Assembly (NCBI GenBank): GCA_965231765.1
Contig: OZ246887.1
Coordinates: 1,736,001 to 1,800,000, forward strand
Length of the DNA stretch: 64,000 bases
Direction of reading: 5' to 3'
Source of the DNA: JAAXHF01 sp963665955
GTDB lineage: Bacteria > Desulfobacterota > Binatia > Bin18
Shown here in pieces: positions 16,377-27,300 of this stretch. The notes under the pieces are model-generated. The model was not told the origin of the DNA. It searched no databases and saw only the letters and a list, made by a program, of their open reading frames with translations. Position 1 is the stretch's first letter. Every line of letters starts with the position of its first letter. The translations under genes were made by a program, and so were the position numbers.

Positions 16377-17735
16377 ATGGCGGAGAGTCTCCAACCCCTC
16401 TGGCTCGCCCTCGGCTTTCAACCGGTCTTTTTGTGGAGCGATAGCCTGATCTACCTCCTGCTGGTGTGTGGCGGGGTCTGGCTGCGCGTTGCCCTGCGGC
16501 GTGAGTACTGGCAAGTTGCCCTGCGCCAAGTCATGGCCAAGCGCATGGCGATGTTCAGCTTCGGACTGCTGTGTCTGTACGGCACGATTGGCTTGCTGGA
16601 TACCGTGCATTACAGACTGATCACGGCAGACAACCCGCATGGCAGCAGCATCCACAGTGTGCTTGACCGTGTTTGTCAGCCACTGATCGCCGCGACCGAA
16701 AAAACGTATTCGGCCCCGTTTGCCACCCATCTGTTCAGCAAAGAAACCGTGCAAACGCCCCAAGGGCAGATACGCGCCTATCCCCGTCTTCAGCATGCCG
16801 GCAGTCATCTGCTTGATCCTGCTCAGGCGGAGTATGCCCGTCAGCGCGGGCCAGACATTCGAAACCGACTGCTGAGCGGCCTGGGCTGGGGGCTGCTGAG
16901 CGGTCTCCTGGTCTGGCTCGGTGTGTGGTGGCTGTTTCGAGGGGTATGGACGGGAGTCTTTTGTCTGTTGGTCGCAATTGGGCTAGCGGAGATCCTGGCT
17001 CTCACTCCCGGCTACCATATCTTTGGCACGGATAAGACGGGCCAAGATGTCCTGTATATTGCGCTCAAAAGCGTCCGCACCGGACTGATTATTGGCACCC
17101 TGACCACACTTATCGTGACGCCGTTTGCTCTCTTGTGCGGCGTATTGGCCGGGTACTTGGGCGGCTGGGTGGATGATGTCATTCAGTATCTCTACACCAC
17201 CTTGTCCTCCATCCCGGATATCTTGCTGATCGCCGCCGCCATGCTCATTTTTCAAGTCGGTCTGTCTGATCAGGAAACGCTGATCTCCGCTGACCAACGC
17301 TTAGTCTATCTGTGTGTGATTCTCGGCATCACGTCGTGGACAGGTTTGTGCCGTCTGATTCGAGCCGAAGTGCTGAAGCTGAGAGCTATTGAGTACGTCC
17401 AAGCCGCCGATGCATTTGGGGTCGGACGGATGACCATCATGCTCCGCCACCTCATGCCCAACGTGATGCACATCGTGCTGATCTCGATCGTGCTGCGTTT
17501 TAGCGGCCTCGTCTTGGCCGAAGCCGTGCTGGCCTATGTCGGCATTGGTGTAGACCCGTCCATGCAGTCCTGGGGCAATATGATTAACCAGGCCCGCCTC
17601 GAACTCGCCCGCGAGCCGGTGGTGTGGTGGAATCTACTGGCCGCGCTCATTTTTATGCTGGGTTTAGTGCTTCCGGCCAACCTGTTTGGCGACGCGGTTC
17701 GCGACGCACTCGACCCCCGGCTGCGGACTGAATAA
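16377..17735 (+). CDS. oligopeptide ABC transporter permease (OppC/YejE-like)
   Basis: Second permease, 452 residues, five bases after the first. An N-terminal helix, a second near residue 45 and a pair near residues 165-210 frame an extracytoplasmic region. From about residue 215 comes the stretch HIFGTDKTGQDVLYIALKSV typical of OppC-type proteins, then five helices with the coupling loop EYVQAADAFGVGRMTIMLRH and the end NLFGDAVRDALDPRLR. Longer than OppC (about 300), again as in the Yej subtype. Forms the heterodimeric channel with the upstream permease. Confidence 0.93.
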   Translation: MAESLQPLWLALGFQPVFLWSDSLIYLLLVCGGVWLRVALRREYWQVALRQVMAKRMAMFSFGLLCLYGTIGLLDTVHYRLITADNPHGSSIHSVLDRVCQPLIAATEKTYSAPFATHLFSKETVQTPQGQIRAYPRLQHAGSHLLDPAQAEYARQRGPDIRNRLLSGLGWGLLSGLLVWLGVWWLFRGVWTGVFCLLVAIGLAEILALTPGYHIFGTDKTGQDVLYIALKSVRTGLIIGTLTTLIVTPFALLCGVLAGYLGGWVDDVIQYLYTTLSSIPDILLIAAAMLIFQVGLSDQETLISADQRLVYLCVILGITSWTGLCRLIRAEVLKLRAIEYVQAADAFGVGRMTIMLRHLMPNVMHIVLISIVLRFSGLVLAEAVLAYVGIGVDPSMQSWGNMINQARLELAREPVVWWNLLAALIFMLGLVLPANLFGDAVRDALDPRLRTE

Positions 17736-17737
17736 TC

Positions 17738-19771
17738 ATGTTATTACGTGTAGAGAATCTGAAAACATATTTTCGGACCAAAGCAGGGCCAGCTCGGGCG
17801 GTAGACGGGGTCTCGTTTGAGATTGCCGCAGGCGAAACGCTGGCGCTGGTCGGAGAATCGGGTAGCGGCAAAAGTGTCACCGCCCTGTCTCTTCTCCAGC
17901 TCATTCCTGAAGCGATCGGTTACCACGCCGGGGGCAGTATTGTCTATCAAGGCCAGGACATCACCCAGCTGTCCGCAGTGGAAAAACGCAAGCTGCGCGG
18001 CAACCAGATTGCGATGATCTTTCAGGAGCCGATGACCGCCCTGAATCCTGTCCTGACCGTTGGTTTTCAGCTGATGGAACCGCTCCGCTACCATCAGCAC
18101 TCCAGCCCCGACGAGGCATACCAGCGCGCCATTGACTTGCTGGCTCAGGTGCATATTCCCGCCCCAGAGCAACGCTTCCACGAATATCCGCACCAGCTGT
18201 CGGGTGGCATGAAGCAACGGGTCATGATTGCAATTGCCATGGCTTGCACCCCCCGCTTGCTGATTGCCGATGAGCCAACAACAGCACTTGATGTGACGAT
18301 CCAAGCCCAGATCTTGGACTTAATGAAAAGCTTGCAACAGTCACACGGGACAGCAATTCTCCTCATCACCCACGACTTGGGCGTGGTGGCCGAAACGGCC
18401 GACCGGGTCGCCATCATGTATGCGGGGCGGATTGTTGAACAAGCGCCCCGTGAGCGACTCCTGCATAACCCCGCCCACCCGTATACGATTCGGTTACTCC
18501 AGTCGCTGCCTTCCGGCCAGCAACGCAACCACCTCTTACAAACGATCGAAGGCCGGGTTCCGGCTGCAACTGACTTTCCACCCGGCTGCCGATTTGCCGA
18601 CCGGTGTCATCTGGTTCAAGACGTGTGTCGCCAGATTGATCCCGTCTTGCTGCCAATTGAAGACGAACACACCGCCGCCTGCCTCTTATACGACCCACAC
18701 CACCAAGCACGTCCGATCACGCCTGCCGCTCTCCGCACCTCTGTCCAAGCCCGCTCGCGGACGCAGCACCAGCCGTCTGGCCAGCCTCTGATCCAGCTCA
18801 GCGGACTCCAAGTCCATTTTCCGATCCGGCGCGGCTTACTCAAACGGACAGTCGGTCACGTCAAAGCCGTGGATGGGGTGGATCTTGAAATTCGCCAAGG
18901 CCAAACGCTCGCCCTGGTCGGAGAGTCCGGGTGCGGAAAAACGACCTTAGGCAAAGCCTTGCTCCAGTTGATTCGCCCCACAGCCGGACACGTGAGGGTT
19001 GAGGGTCACGATCTGACCGGCCTGAGTCGTCGTGCACTGCACTCGTATCGGCGTCGATTACAAATCGTTTTCCAAGACCCCTACGCTTCGCTCAATCAGC
19101 GCATCATGGTCGGAGAAATTGTCATGGAAGGCATGGCCGCGCATGGGATCGGCAAAAACCGCCAAGAACGGGAAGAGCGGGTAAAAGACATCTTGACTCA
19201 GGTCGGCCTTGACCCGGCCATGATCCACCGCTACCCACACGAATTCTCGGGCGGCCAGCGGCAACGGATCGGGATTGCCCGCTGCCTGGCTGTCGAGCCG
19301 GACTTCATCGTGTGTGACGAAGCGACCAGCGCCTTGGATGTCTCCGTCCAAGCCCAAATTTTGAATCTGCTCAAAGCCCTCCAGGTCGAGCTCGGCTTGA
19401 CCTATCTGTTTATTACCCACAACTTGGGACTGGTCGAATACCTGGCTGATGAAGTAGCGGTCATGTACCTCGGACGGATTGTTGAACAGGGGAAAACCGA
19501 GCAGGTCTTTCAGAACCCCCGTCATCCGTATACCCAGGTCCTGCTCGCGGCCGTGCCCAAACTCGACCCGGACACTGGTGTCGCAAAGATTCGCTTGTCA
19601 GGCGACGTACCCTCGCCGATTGATCCCCCCAGTGGGTGTCATTTTCATCCCCGCTGTCCGGCCGCCCTGCCCCACTGCAAAACGATGCCGCCGCCCCGCA
19701 TCCAGCTCGGCCAGGCAGAGAGCGCACGGACCGTGTGGTGTCATTTATACGCAGAAGAAGCTGGGGAATGA
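17738..19771 (+). CDS. oligopeptide ABC transporter, fused double ATPase (OppD-OppF / YejF-like)
   Basis: Two complete ABC ATPase domains in one 677-residue chain. First domain: Walker A GESGSGKS (about residue 40), signature LSGGMKQR, Walker B LLIADEPTTALD, then the OppD-type Cys-rich tail (CRFADRCHLVQDVC). Second domain from about residue 350: GESGCGKT, FSGGQRQR, FIVCDEATSALD and its own CHFHPRCPAALPHC tail. The tails may carry an Fe-S cluster, as reported for DppD-type proteins. Fusion makes one gene serve both nucleotide-binding sites. Two bases after the permease gene; last gene of the operon. Confidence 0.95.
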   Translation: MLLRVENLKTYFRTKAGPARAVDGVSFEIAAGETLALVGESGSGKSVTALSLLQLIPEAIGYHAGGSIVYQGQDITQLSAVEKRKLRGNQIAMIFQEPMTALNPVLTVGFQLMEPLRYHQHSSPDEAYQRAIDLLAQVHIPAPEQRFHEYPHQLSGGMKQRVMIAIAMACTPRLLIADEPTTALDVTIQAQILDLMKSLQQSHGTAILLITHDLGVVAETADRVAIMYAGRIVEQAPRERLLHNPAHPYTIRLLQSLPSGQQRNHLLQTIEGRVPAATDFPPGCRFADRCHLVQDVCRQIDPVLLPIEDEHTAACLLYDPHHQARPITPAALRTSVQARSRTQHQPSGQPLIQLSGLQVHFPIRRGLLKRTVGHVKAVDGVDLEIRQGQTLALVGESGCGKTTLGKALLQLIRPTAGHVRVEGHDLTGLSRRALHSYRRRLQIVFQDPYASLNQRIMVGEIVMEGMAAHGIGKNRQEREERVKDILTQVGLDPAMIHRYPHEFSGGQRQRIGIARCLAVEPDFIVCDEATSALDVSVQAQILNLLKALQVELGLTYLFITHNLGLVEYLADEVAVMYLGRIVEQGKTEQVFQNPRHPYTQVLLAAVPKLDPDTGVAKIRLSGDVPSPIDPPSGCHFHPRCPAALPHCKTMPPPRIQLGQAESARTVWCHLYAEEAGE

Positions 19772-20030
19772 GCAACCTCCAAGCTGTAGGCCGGTTCGCG
19801 AACCGCCGCCTATGCTTTCTGGTGACGATACGCTACGTCGCCACGGCTCCGGAAGACGCGCGGCGGCGCAGTCTTGTCGCGTGTGCGTCCCTGCCCGCTC
19901 CAAGTCTTGGGCAGAAAAGGGCGGAGTGAGTGCGATTCCCAATTTGAGTACCTATTGCGACACCCTCGCCCCGAGGGAGAGGGAACCAGACAACAGCCTT
20001 ACAGGGTGGCGCCGCCTCACCAATCCAACC

Positions 20031-21512
20031 CTAATGCAGCCCATCTACTAACAGCTGATCAACCTCTTTCTCAACTACCGTACCCTTGAAGAACTCAGGA
20101 TTCATACCCGTCCACAGCGAGGTCGGATTCACAAACACAAAGTCACGGAAATTCTCTTCGGTAATCACCCCGTGTTCGACCATCTGGTAGGCTTCTTCGG
20201 TCACTTCAGTCATGTCGGGGACGTCCCAATGTCCGATGTCAGAGCTGTAGACCGACCGCACCTGCGCCCCAAACGGGTTGGCTGTGGTATTGAAGCCAGT
20301 CGCATTCATCGGATCGTCCGCCTCACAGCCGAAATAGAAATGCGGAATAAACAGATCCTCGATATCTTCGGTTTTTTCTACACCGCTGCGGTGAAAGTCG
20401 TTTGTGATGTCTGGCGCAGCCTTGGGATTGAACCGTACCCCGCTGGCGTTGTGGAGTTGATCGAGCCGGCCTTCAGTCACACCTTCGCCGTAGCGACGAC
20501 ACAGGTCGAGCATGACTGCAACATCCAGATTGGCTGGATTATAGTTTTCAATCGCCGCTGGGTTGCGCTTATGCCAACGGGCCACCAAATCGGCATACAG
20601 CCGTGCTCCAGTACTCACCCCGCCTTCCAGAAAAGCACACTTCAGCGTGGGAAACCGATGCGTCACCCCACCAAAGAATAAGGCTTTGCACAACGCCTCA
20701 CCCGCCTCAGCAAAATGGCCGATATGGTTGTACATATACGTCGAGGTGGAGGTACGGCCTCCCCAGCCCATGCCGCTGGAATGGAACGTCGGGGCCACAT
20801 GTAATTCCACACACTTGGCCCAAACTGGGTCATACTCATACGCACTATCGAGACAGAAGGTATCCAGCCAATACGAATACCGAGCCGCTTCCGAAGAAAT
20901 ACGTTGGGCAGCTGGAATCGGACGAACCACATGCCCGGCTAACATCACCGTTTTCATTCCCAGCGTTCCCACCGCATGGTCGAGCTCAGCAATCGCCTCC
21001 TGCGGGGTATGCATCGGAATGACGGCGACCGGGATGAGACGATCGTTATATTCTTGAAAGATCTCAGCGTGGTACGTGTTAAAAGCGCGACAGGCGGCCA
21101 GACGGATCTCCTGGTCTTCCAGATGCGGCGCAAGCAGCCCAAAAGTCGGATACAGAATAGAAACGTCGAGCCCAAAATCGTCCAAGCGTTCATACAAGAG
21201 TTTGGGCAGCATTGAGGTCGCCCGGTCGAGCGTATTTCTGGCCGGGAGTGCCCACCAGGGCGGAACCGTCAGGCGTTGATCACGGCGCTCGTGTGGCGTG
21301 AGCCGGTGCCAGTTCAGCATCCCCCCGCTGCTGGCCGTTGGCCCCTCAGCCCGTTTGGTTTTATACCGCTCGACGATACCCGGTCCCCCGATCTCGCGCA
21401 GCGTGTCCATGACGGCGGGTTCGAACTCAACGGTGTGGCCATCCGAGTCGATCACCGGATGAGGCAAACGCGCCCGGACTTCTTTTGATTTGGATATCTG
21501 TACGGCAGCCAT
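20031..21512 (-). CDS. amidohydrolase 2 family metal-dependent hydrolase
   Basis: A 493-residue TIM-barrel amidohydrolase (PF04909 type, the family of aminocarboxymuconate decarboxylase). It opens with HPVIDSDGHTVEFEPAVMD, where the usual HxH metal motif is reduced to DGH. Later the conserved FPTLKCAFLEGG strand and the SDIGHWDVPD stretch with the metal-site Asp appear. Acts on an unknown, probably aromatic or hydrophobic acid. Many paralogues of this type occur in uncultured soil and marine bacteria. The ATG follows AGGAGGGAACCC. It is separated by 125 bases from leuD on the same strand, so may be a separate unit. Confidence 0.85.
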   Translation of the reverse strand: MAAVQISKSKEVRARLPHPVIDSDGHTVEFEPAVMDTLREIGGPGIVERYKTKRAEGPTASSGGMLNWHRLTPHERRDQRLTVPPWWALPARNTLDRATSMLPKLLYERLDDFGLDVSILYPTFGLLAPHLEDQEIRLAACRAFNTYHAEIFQEYNDRLIPVAVIPMHTPQEAIAELDHAVGTLGMKTVMLAGHVVRPIPAAQRISSEAARYSYWLDTFCLDSAYEYDPVWAKCVELHVAPTFHSSGMGWGGRTSTSTYMYNHIGHFAEAGEALCKALFFGGVTHRFPTLKCAFLEGGVSTGARLYADLVARWHKRNPAAIENYNPANLDVAVMLDLCRRYGEGVTEGRLDQLHNASGVRFNPKAAPDITNDFHRSGVEKTEDIEDLFIPHFYFGCEADDPMNATGFNTTANPFGAQVRSVYSSDIGHWDVPDMTEVTEEAYQMVEHGVITEENFRDFVFVNPTSLWTGMNPEFFKGTVVEKEVDQLLVDGLH

Positions 21513-21637
21513 GGGTTCCCTCCTGACATGGGTTACTTCAGATTGTAGACAAGTGACGACATTGTGTGCCGGAGCCGAAGAATTTTCTATTCCCTAGCCA
21601 CCGCATACACCCACGGACGCTCTTGCCGATCTCGTTG

Positions 21638-22249
21638 CTAAAAGTCTGCAATCTCGCTCTCGCGTTGGAGCGTCAGACCAATTTCATCGAGCCCTTCGAG
21701 TAACGCTTCACGACGCGTTGGCTCAACCGCAAAGGCGATCTTTTCCCCTGCTGGCGACACAATCTCACCCGCGTTGAGATCGACCGTAAACTGCGCCTCG
21801 ACTCCACCCGACCGCGCCAGCTCGACAAAGTCCTCAACCACTGGCCTGGGCAACACGATGGGCAACACCCCATTCTTGAAGCAATTATTAAAAAAGATCT
21901 GCCCAAAACTCGGAGCAATCAGACACCGGTAGCCCATCCGAGCGATCGCCCACACGGCCATCTCACGGGAACTGCCACACCCGAAGTTTGTCCCCGCAAG
22001 CAGAATCCGGGCCTGCCGGAACGGCTCCTGATTCAAAACAAACTCCGGATTTTCCGTGGGCTGGTGCAGAATGAAGTCTGGTCCGTCATGCTCTGTCTTA
22101 ATGTAACGCAACGGCGCAAAAGCAATCCGCCCAACATGCCGGCCAAAGCCATAGGTGACCATGAGTTCCATCGGGGTGATCACATCCGTATCCACATTCT
22201 CCAGCATCAACGGAGCGGCAATGCCGGTCAGGGTGGTGAATTTTTCCAT
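21638..22249 (-). CDS. leuD: 3-isopropylmalate dehydratase small subunit
   Basis: LeuD swivelling domain of isopropylmalate isomerase in leucine synthesis. The 203-residue product has ENVDTDVITPMELM (family N-terminal motif), the swivel loop AGTNFGCGSSREMAVWAI and IAPSFGQIFFNNCFKNGVLPI. Standard length. Starts 20 bases after leuC on the same strand; together they form the active enzyme. Confidence 0.96.
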   Translation of the reverse strand: MEKFTTLTGIAAPLMLENVDTDVITPMELMVTYGFGRHVGRIAFAPLRYIKTEHDGPDFILHQPTENPEFVLNQEPFRQARILLAGTNFGCGSSREMAVWAIARMGYRCLIAPSFGQIFFNNCFKNGVLPIVLPRPVVEDFVELARSGGVEAQFTVDLNAGEIVSPAGEKIAFAVEPTRREALLEGLDEIGLTLQRESEIADF

Positions 22250-22269
22250 GATTTTTCCAGGTCTCGGCG

Positions 22270-23670
22270 CTACAACTTCCGTACGTCAGTGATCTGTCCA
22301 GTAATCGCAGCCGCCGCAGCCATAGCCGGACTGGCTAAATGTGTTCGTGATTGGGGTCCTTGGCGGCCGACAAAGTTGCGGTTCGAGGTGGAAACACAGC
22401 GCTCCCCCGGCGCCACGCTTTCGCCGTTCCACGCCACACACAGCGAACAGCCGGGCTCCCGCCACGCCACGCCTGCTTGGCGGAAAACCTGATCCAGCCC
22501 TTCGGCCTCGGCCTGGCGTTTGACCGCTTGCGATCCAGGCACCACCCAAGCGGTGACATGCGCTGCCACGCGCTGTCCTTTCACAATACCGGCCGCCGCC
22601 CGCAGATCGCTGATCCGACTATTGGTACACGAGCCAATAAATACCCGGTCAATGCGAAGACCTTCCAGTCGCGTACCAGGCTGCAAATCCACATACTGGA
22701 GGGCTGCTTGCATGGACTTGCGGGCCTCATCCGTCGCAGCCTGGGCCGGGTCGGGCACCAGCCCATCAATACTGACCGTATGCTCCGGGCTGGTTCCCCA
22801 ACTGATCTGTGGAGCGATCAGGCTGACGTCAATCGGTATCTCCGCGTCAAAGGTCGCCTGTGCATCGGACGCCAGCATTTTCCAATCAACAACGGCAGCG
22901 TCCCACACCTCACCGTGTGGCGCAAACGGACGACCGGCGACATACTCCAAGGTGGTGTCATCCGGAGCGACTTGGCCAAACTTGGCGCCCAACTCAATCG
23001 CCATATTGCACAAGGTCATCCGGCCTTCCATGGAAAGCGCTCGAATAGCAGCGCCGGCGAACTCGACGGCATAGCCACTGCCGGCAGCCGCACCAATTGT
23101 GCTGATGATAGACAGAATGAGATCTTTCGGCTGCACGCCCCGGCCTAACGCCCCATCACACGTGATCCGCATGGTTTTGGGACGATGTTGAATAATCGTC
23201 TGGGTGGCCAACACGTGCTCAAGTTCGCTCGACCCAATCCCCCAGGCCAGCGCGCCAAGTGCGCCATGGGTACACGTATGACTATCTCCACACACCAGCA
23301 GTAAGCCTGGCAGGGTCAGCCCCAACTCCGGACCAATGACATGGACAATGCCTTGTTCAGCGTCATTCAGATCAAAGAAGCGAATGCCGGCCTGTGCACA
23401 GCCGGCCCGCAACGCTGGCACCCACTGGAGACTTCGCTCGGTGGTGTCATCCGTGCGGCCGGGCACGGTTGAGACGGCATGGTCGGCGGTGGCAAAAGTC
23501 AGTTCAGGGTTGCGCACCGTGTAGCCCTTTTTGGCCAGCGACCGGAATGCCGGTCCACCGCCCTCATGGATGAGGTGGCGATCCACGTGCAGCAGATCCA
23601 CACCAGGGCCGAGGTTCGCCACAAGGTGTCGATTCCAAATTTTATCAAAGAGTGTCTGTCCGGATGGCAC
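22270..23670 (-). CDS. leuC: 3-isopropylmalate dehydratase large subunit
   Basis: LeuC, the [4Fe-4S] aconitase-type large subunit, 466 residues, the same length as the E. coli protein. Cluster ligands are the Cys in FIGSCTNSRI and the pair in EPGCSLCVAWN; substrate residues lie in CGDSHTCTHGALGALAWGIG. The start is taken as a GTG (VPSGQTLFDKIWN), because GAGAGGAAA precedes it and the protein then aligns with the family end to end. The 58 upstream codons in frame look unlike LeuC and overlap the divergent cupin gene. Confidence 0.95.
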   Translation of the reverse strand: MPSGQTLFDKIWNRHLVANLGPGVDLLHVDRHLIHEGGGPAFRSLAKKGYTVRNPELTFATADHAVSTVPGRTDDTTERSLQWVPALRAGCAQAGIRFFDLNDAEQGIVHVIGPELGLTLPGLLLVCGDSHTCTHGALGALAWGIGSSELEHVLATQTIIQHRPKTMRITCDGALGRGVQPKDLILSIISTIGAAAGSGYAVEFAGAAIRALSMEGRMTLCNMAIELGAKFGQVAPDDTTLEYVAGRPFAPHGEVWDAAVVDWKMLASDAQATFDAEIPIDVSLIAPQISWGTSPEHTVSIDGLVPDPAQAATDEARKSMQAALQYVDLQPGTRLEGLRIDRVFIGSCTNSRISDLRAAAGIVKGQRVAAHVTAWVVPGSQAVKRQAEAEGLDQVFRQAGVAWREPGCSLCVAWNGESVAPGERCVSTSNRNFVGRQGPQSRTHLASPAMAAAAAITGQITDVRKL

Positions 23671-23763
23671 GAGTATTTCCTCTCGACTCACCTGCGTGTT
23701 GGCGCTAAGCTTCTCTGTTATCAGGAAGAACAGTACTTTTCGAGAGACAGGAAGGAGTGCAGT

Positions 23764-24174
23764 ATGCCAGTCATTCAAAACGAGACCGCCCAGCAGTTCG
23801 ACCTGCCAGGCTTGGCCCACCAAACCATTGCCGGGCCTGAGCACGGCATGAAAACGTTAGAGATGTGGAAACAAACCATTGCGCCGGGCAGCGGTACGCC
23901 AGTCCATCGGCACGCTTGCGAAGAAGCGATCATCGTCCTGAGCGGCTCAGGTCGGATTACGATTGAAGGCGAAGAGACTGACTTCGGACCGGATTCAACG
24001 CTCCAGATTCCACACAATGCGATTCATCAGATTATGAATACCGGCACCGAGGATATGTGTATTATCGCCGCTCTGGGCCAAGCTCCGGTTAAGGTATGCA
24101 CTGCCGAGAATGAACCCATGCCGCTGCCGTGGCAGGAGAGCAGCCAGAACTTTGTGCTAACGCCGGTCGAGTGA
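23764..24174 (+). CDS. cupin-domain protein
   Basis: A 136-residue single cupin barrel. Metal motif 1 is VHRHACEEAIIVLSGSG (two His and a Glu), motif 2 is around LQIPHNAIHQIMNTG. A good ribosome site (AGGAAGGAG) precedes the ATG. It is divergent from leuC (93 bases between starts). The protein ends WQESSQNFVLTPVE, oddly like the end of the extracellular domain encoded in the next gene. Enzyme or small-molecule sensor role unknown. Confidence 0.85.
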   Translation: MPVIQNETAQQFDLPGLAHQTIAGPEHGMKTLEMWKQTIAPGSGTPVHRHACEEAIIVLSGSGRITIEGEETDFGPDSTLQIPHNAIHQIMNTGTEDMCIIAALGQAPVKVCTAENEPMPLPWQESSQNFVLTPVE

Positions 24175-24384
24175 GGAGAGCGCAGCGGAGGGGTTGGAGC
24201 TGAGAAGTCGCCGCTGTTTACACGCATCGGCCGGGGCGATAAGCCTGCTCAGTAGAAGTTCAGCCACGGTCGATGATGTGGCAGCGGAGGATGCTAGCGC
24301 CGGCCGGACAGGACGGGGAGAGCTGCCCAGCCACAATTGGGGCGTGGAGGCGATTCCGAAGTGACGGAAGCAGGACTCACGGCA

Positions 24385-27300
24385 ATGCGGCTGTACGCAG
24401 TACGCGTACTGCTGGGAGCGATGCTGGCCTTAGTCGGGTCGAGCGCTTCGGCCCAAACCCCAGCGGTAACGGTGTCTTTCGGCGACTCCGCCTACTCTGC
24501 AAACGAAGGCGGCAGCGTGGCGGTGCAAGTCCAATTGGACGTCGACCCCGAGCGCACCCTGGACATTCCCCTGGAAGCGACACCCGGCGCCGGGGCTGAG
24601 ACCGGCGACTTCACGGTACCGGACAAAGTGATCTTCAACTCGGGCGAAACCTCGAAATCCGTGACCTTCACGGCGACCGACGACACCGAGGATGACGACG
24701 ACGAGACGGTCGAACTCGGCTTCGGGATGTTACCCGACGATGTGTCCGAAGGCAGCCCCAGCACCACCATTGTGACCATCGCCGACAATGACGATCCAGC
24801 GGTGACGGTCTCGTTTGGCTCGGCGATCTCCACCGTCACCGAGGGCTGGACCGTGGACGTGCTGGTGACGCTGAGCGCCGACCCTGAGCGGACCGTAACG
24901 ATTCCAGTAGCGGCGTCGCCTGATGCGTCCGGCGATTATGCGATACCCGGCAGTGTCACGTTTAATGCCGGCGAGACGCAAAAGCCCGTCAATTTCGCCA
25001 CGGTCGACGACACGCTGGTCGAAAGCGCGGAGACGTTTACCTTATCGTTCGGCAGCGCGCTGCCAACGGACGTCAGCGCGAGCGGTCAGATTACCACCCA
25101 GGTGACGATTACGGACGACGACGCGCCGCAAACCGGCGAGTTGGAGCTGAGCGCGCTCGCAGTGACCGGTGGGGTGGGAAGCATGTATCCCGTCTTTAAT
25201 CCCCGGACGTACCACTACGCCATCCGTTGCGCGGATGACACCACGCTACGTGTGATGGCAACCGCGCGGGACGCTGCGCACCAACTGACACTGAACAACC
25301 TCCCGGTGGCGGGCCTGGCTCTGGACGAAAACGTCGTCGTGGACAGCGACCATGATATCGCCATCGAACTCAGTGACGGTAGTGATTCGGTGACCTATAT
25401 CATCCACTGCATCCCCTCGAATTTTCCCAACATCAAGATCACCAAGAAGCAGGCTGGGGTGTCGGATGGCCTGATGTTCTTCACGCCTGCGCGGAATCCT
25501 TTCCCTCGAACTCCGGCCTTTCTGGCCATCATGGACAACAACGGCGTGCCCAGATTCGTCAAACCCTCCCCGGACAAGATTCCGCTGAACTTCCGCCGTC
25601 ATGTCACCAACCTCGAGATCGACAGACGGCCCGTACACTATTCGGTCACGCACCGCCTCGGGTCGTCGTTTGACGGCGAGCACTCCCTGCTCGATACCTC
25701 CTTCAACGTCATCCGGACTGTAGAAACGACGCACGCGGATCATACCGCCAGCCTGCATGACTTTCTGATCACCGAAGACGACACCTTCCTGTTTTTCTCC
25801 CACGGGACTGTGACCCGCGACGTTGGGGGGGGATGAAGTAGAGACGGTCGAGAACGTTATTGAGGAGGTCTCGCCAACCGGAGACGCAGTGTGGAGTTGG
25901 AACTCCTGGGACCATCTGACGATCGATCCCGACTGTCTGGGGTATAGGTATGGCTTGAACTCGGACCCGCCCATTACTGCGCACATCAACGCCCTCACCT
26001 TGATCGACGGAGATGTCGTCGCGTCATCCAGGGGCTGCGCCCAGGTCGTGAGGATCAACCGGTCCGCGAACTCGGAGACCGACCCTGGAACCGACCTCGT
26101 GTGGCAACTCGGCGGGACGGACCAGGACGCCGACGACCGCGCCTTCCTGGCGATCAGCGGCGACGAGAGCGGCAGGAATGAATTTTGCCGGCAGCACCAT
26201 GCAACGGAGACCGCTTCGGGTACGGTGGTGCTGTTCGACAACGGCGTAGACTGCCTGTCCGAGGAAATCGGCGAGCCCCCGAAAAGAAGCGACCTCCTCC
26301 CAGCGTTCTCCAGAGCCGTGGAGTATGACATCGACCCGGCCACCGGCACGGCCGAGTTCCTGCGCGAGGTCCGGCTGGACCGCAGGTACGGCTATGCTCC
26401 TTTTACCGGCAGCGTCGACATACTGGAAAACGGGCACTGGCTGATCAACTGGGGCTACCTGCGCGAGGCGGATTCCAGCCTGAGCGCGGAGGAATATTCG
26501 ATAGCCATCAGCGAGGTGGACGCTGCTGGCACCGAGTTGTTGCAAGTCAAGGCTTGGGCGGACGGCTATCGTTACAGCACGTTCCGGGTGTACCGGGAAT
26601 CCGAGGCCGACGTGGAGATCCCGCTGAATCTCCCGGTGACGCTGATGCTGGAGAGCGCGCAGGCGGCAGAGAGCGCCGGCGAGATGGTCTTCGCGGTCGA
26701 GCCGAACGTGGCGAGTAGTGAGGAGATAACCGTAGACTATGAGACTGCGAATGGCACGGCAATGGCGGGCCAGGACTACACGGCACAGAGCGGCACACTG
26801 ACCTTCCCGGCGAACAGTACGACCCCGCAGACGATCACGGTCCCCATCCTCAACGACGACGTGGCCGAGGCCGAGGAAGAGACGTTTACGGTGCGGCTAC
26901 GCAACGCGACGAAGGCGACCCTGGCGGGCGGTGGAACAACTTTGGACGCGACCGGGACGATCATCGACGACGCCACCGCGCCGCCACCACCACCGCCGCC
27001 GCGCCCGTCGGGCAGCTTAGAGAACCCGGGGCCGGCCTCCTTCCAGAGCGGCATCGGCCTGTTATCGGGCTGGGTGTGTGACGCCGCCGTGGTCGAGCTG
27101 GAGATCAACGGCGGGCCACGCATGGCGGCCGCCTATGGCACTGACCGGGCGGATACCGCCCCGGTATGTGGCGACACAAACAACGGCTTTGGGCTGCTGT
27201 TCAACTGGAACCTGCTCGGCGACGGGGAACATACCGTCCGGGCCGTGGCGGATGGGGAAGAGTTCGGGCGGGCCACGTTTATGGTGACGACCCTGGGCGT

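Noticed and set aside
24361..24384. GTG start 24 bases upstream of the chosen ATG of the Calx-beta protein
   Set aside because: Possible, but the ATG at 24385 gives a cleaner signal peptide; the choice does not change the mature protein.
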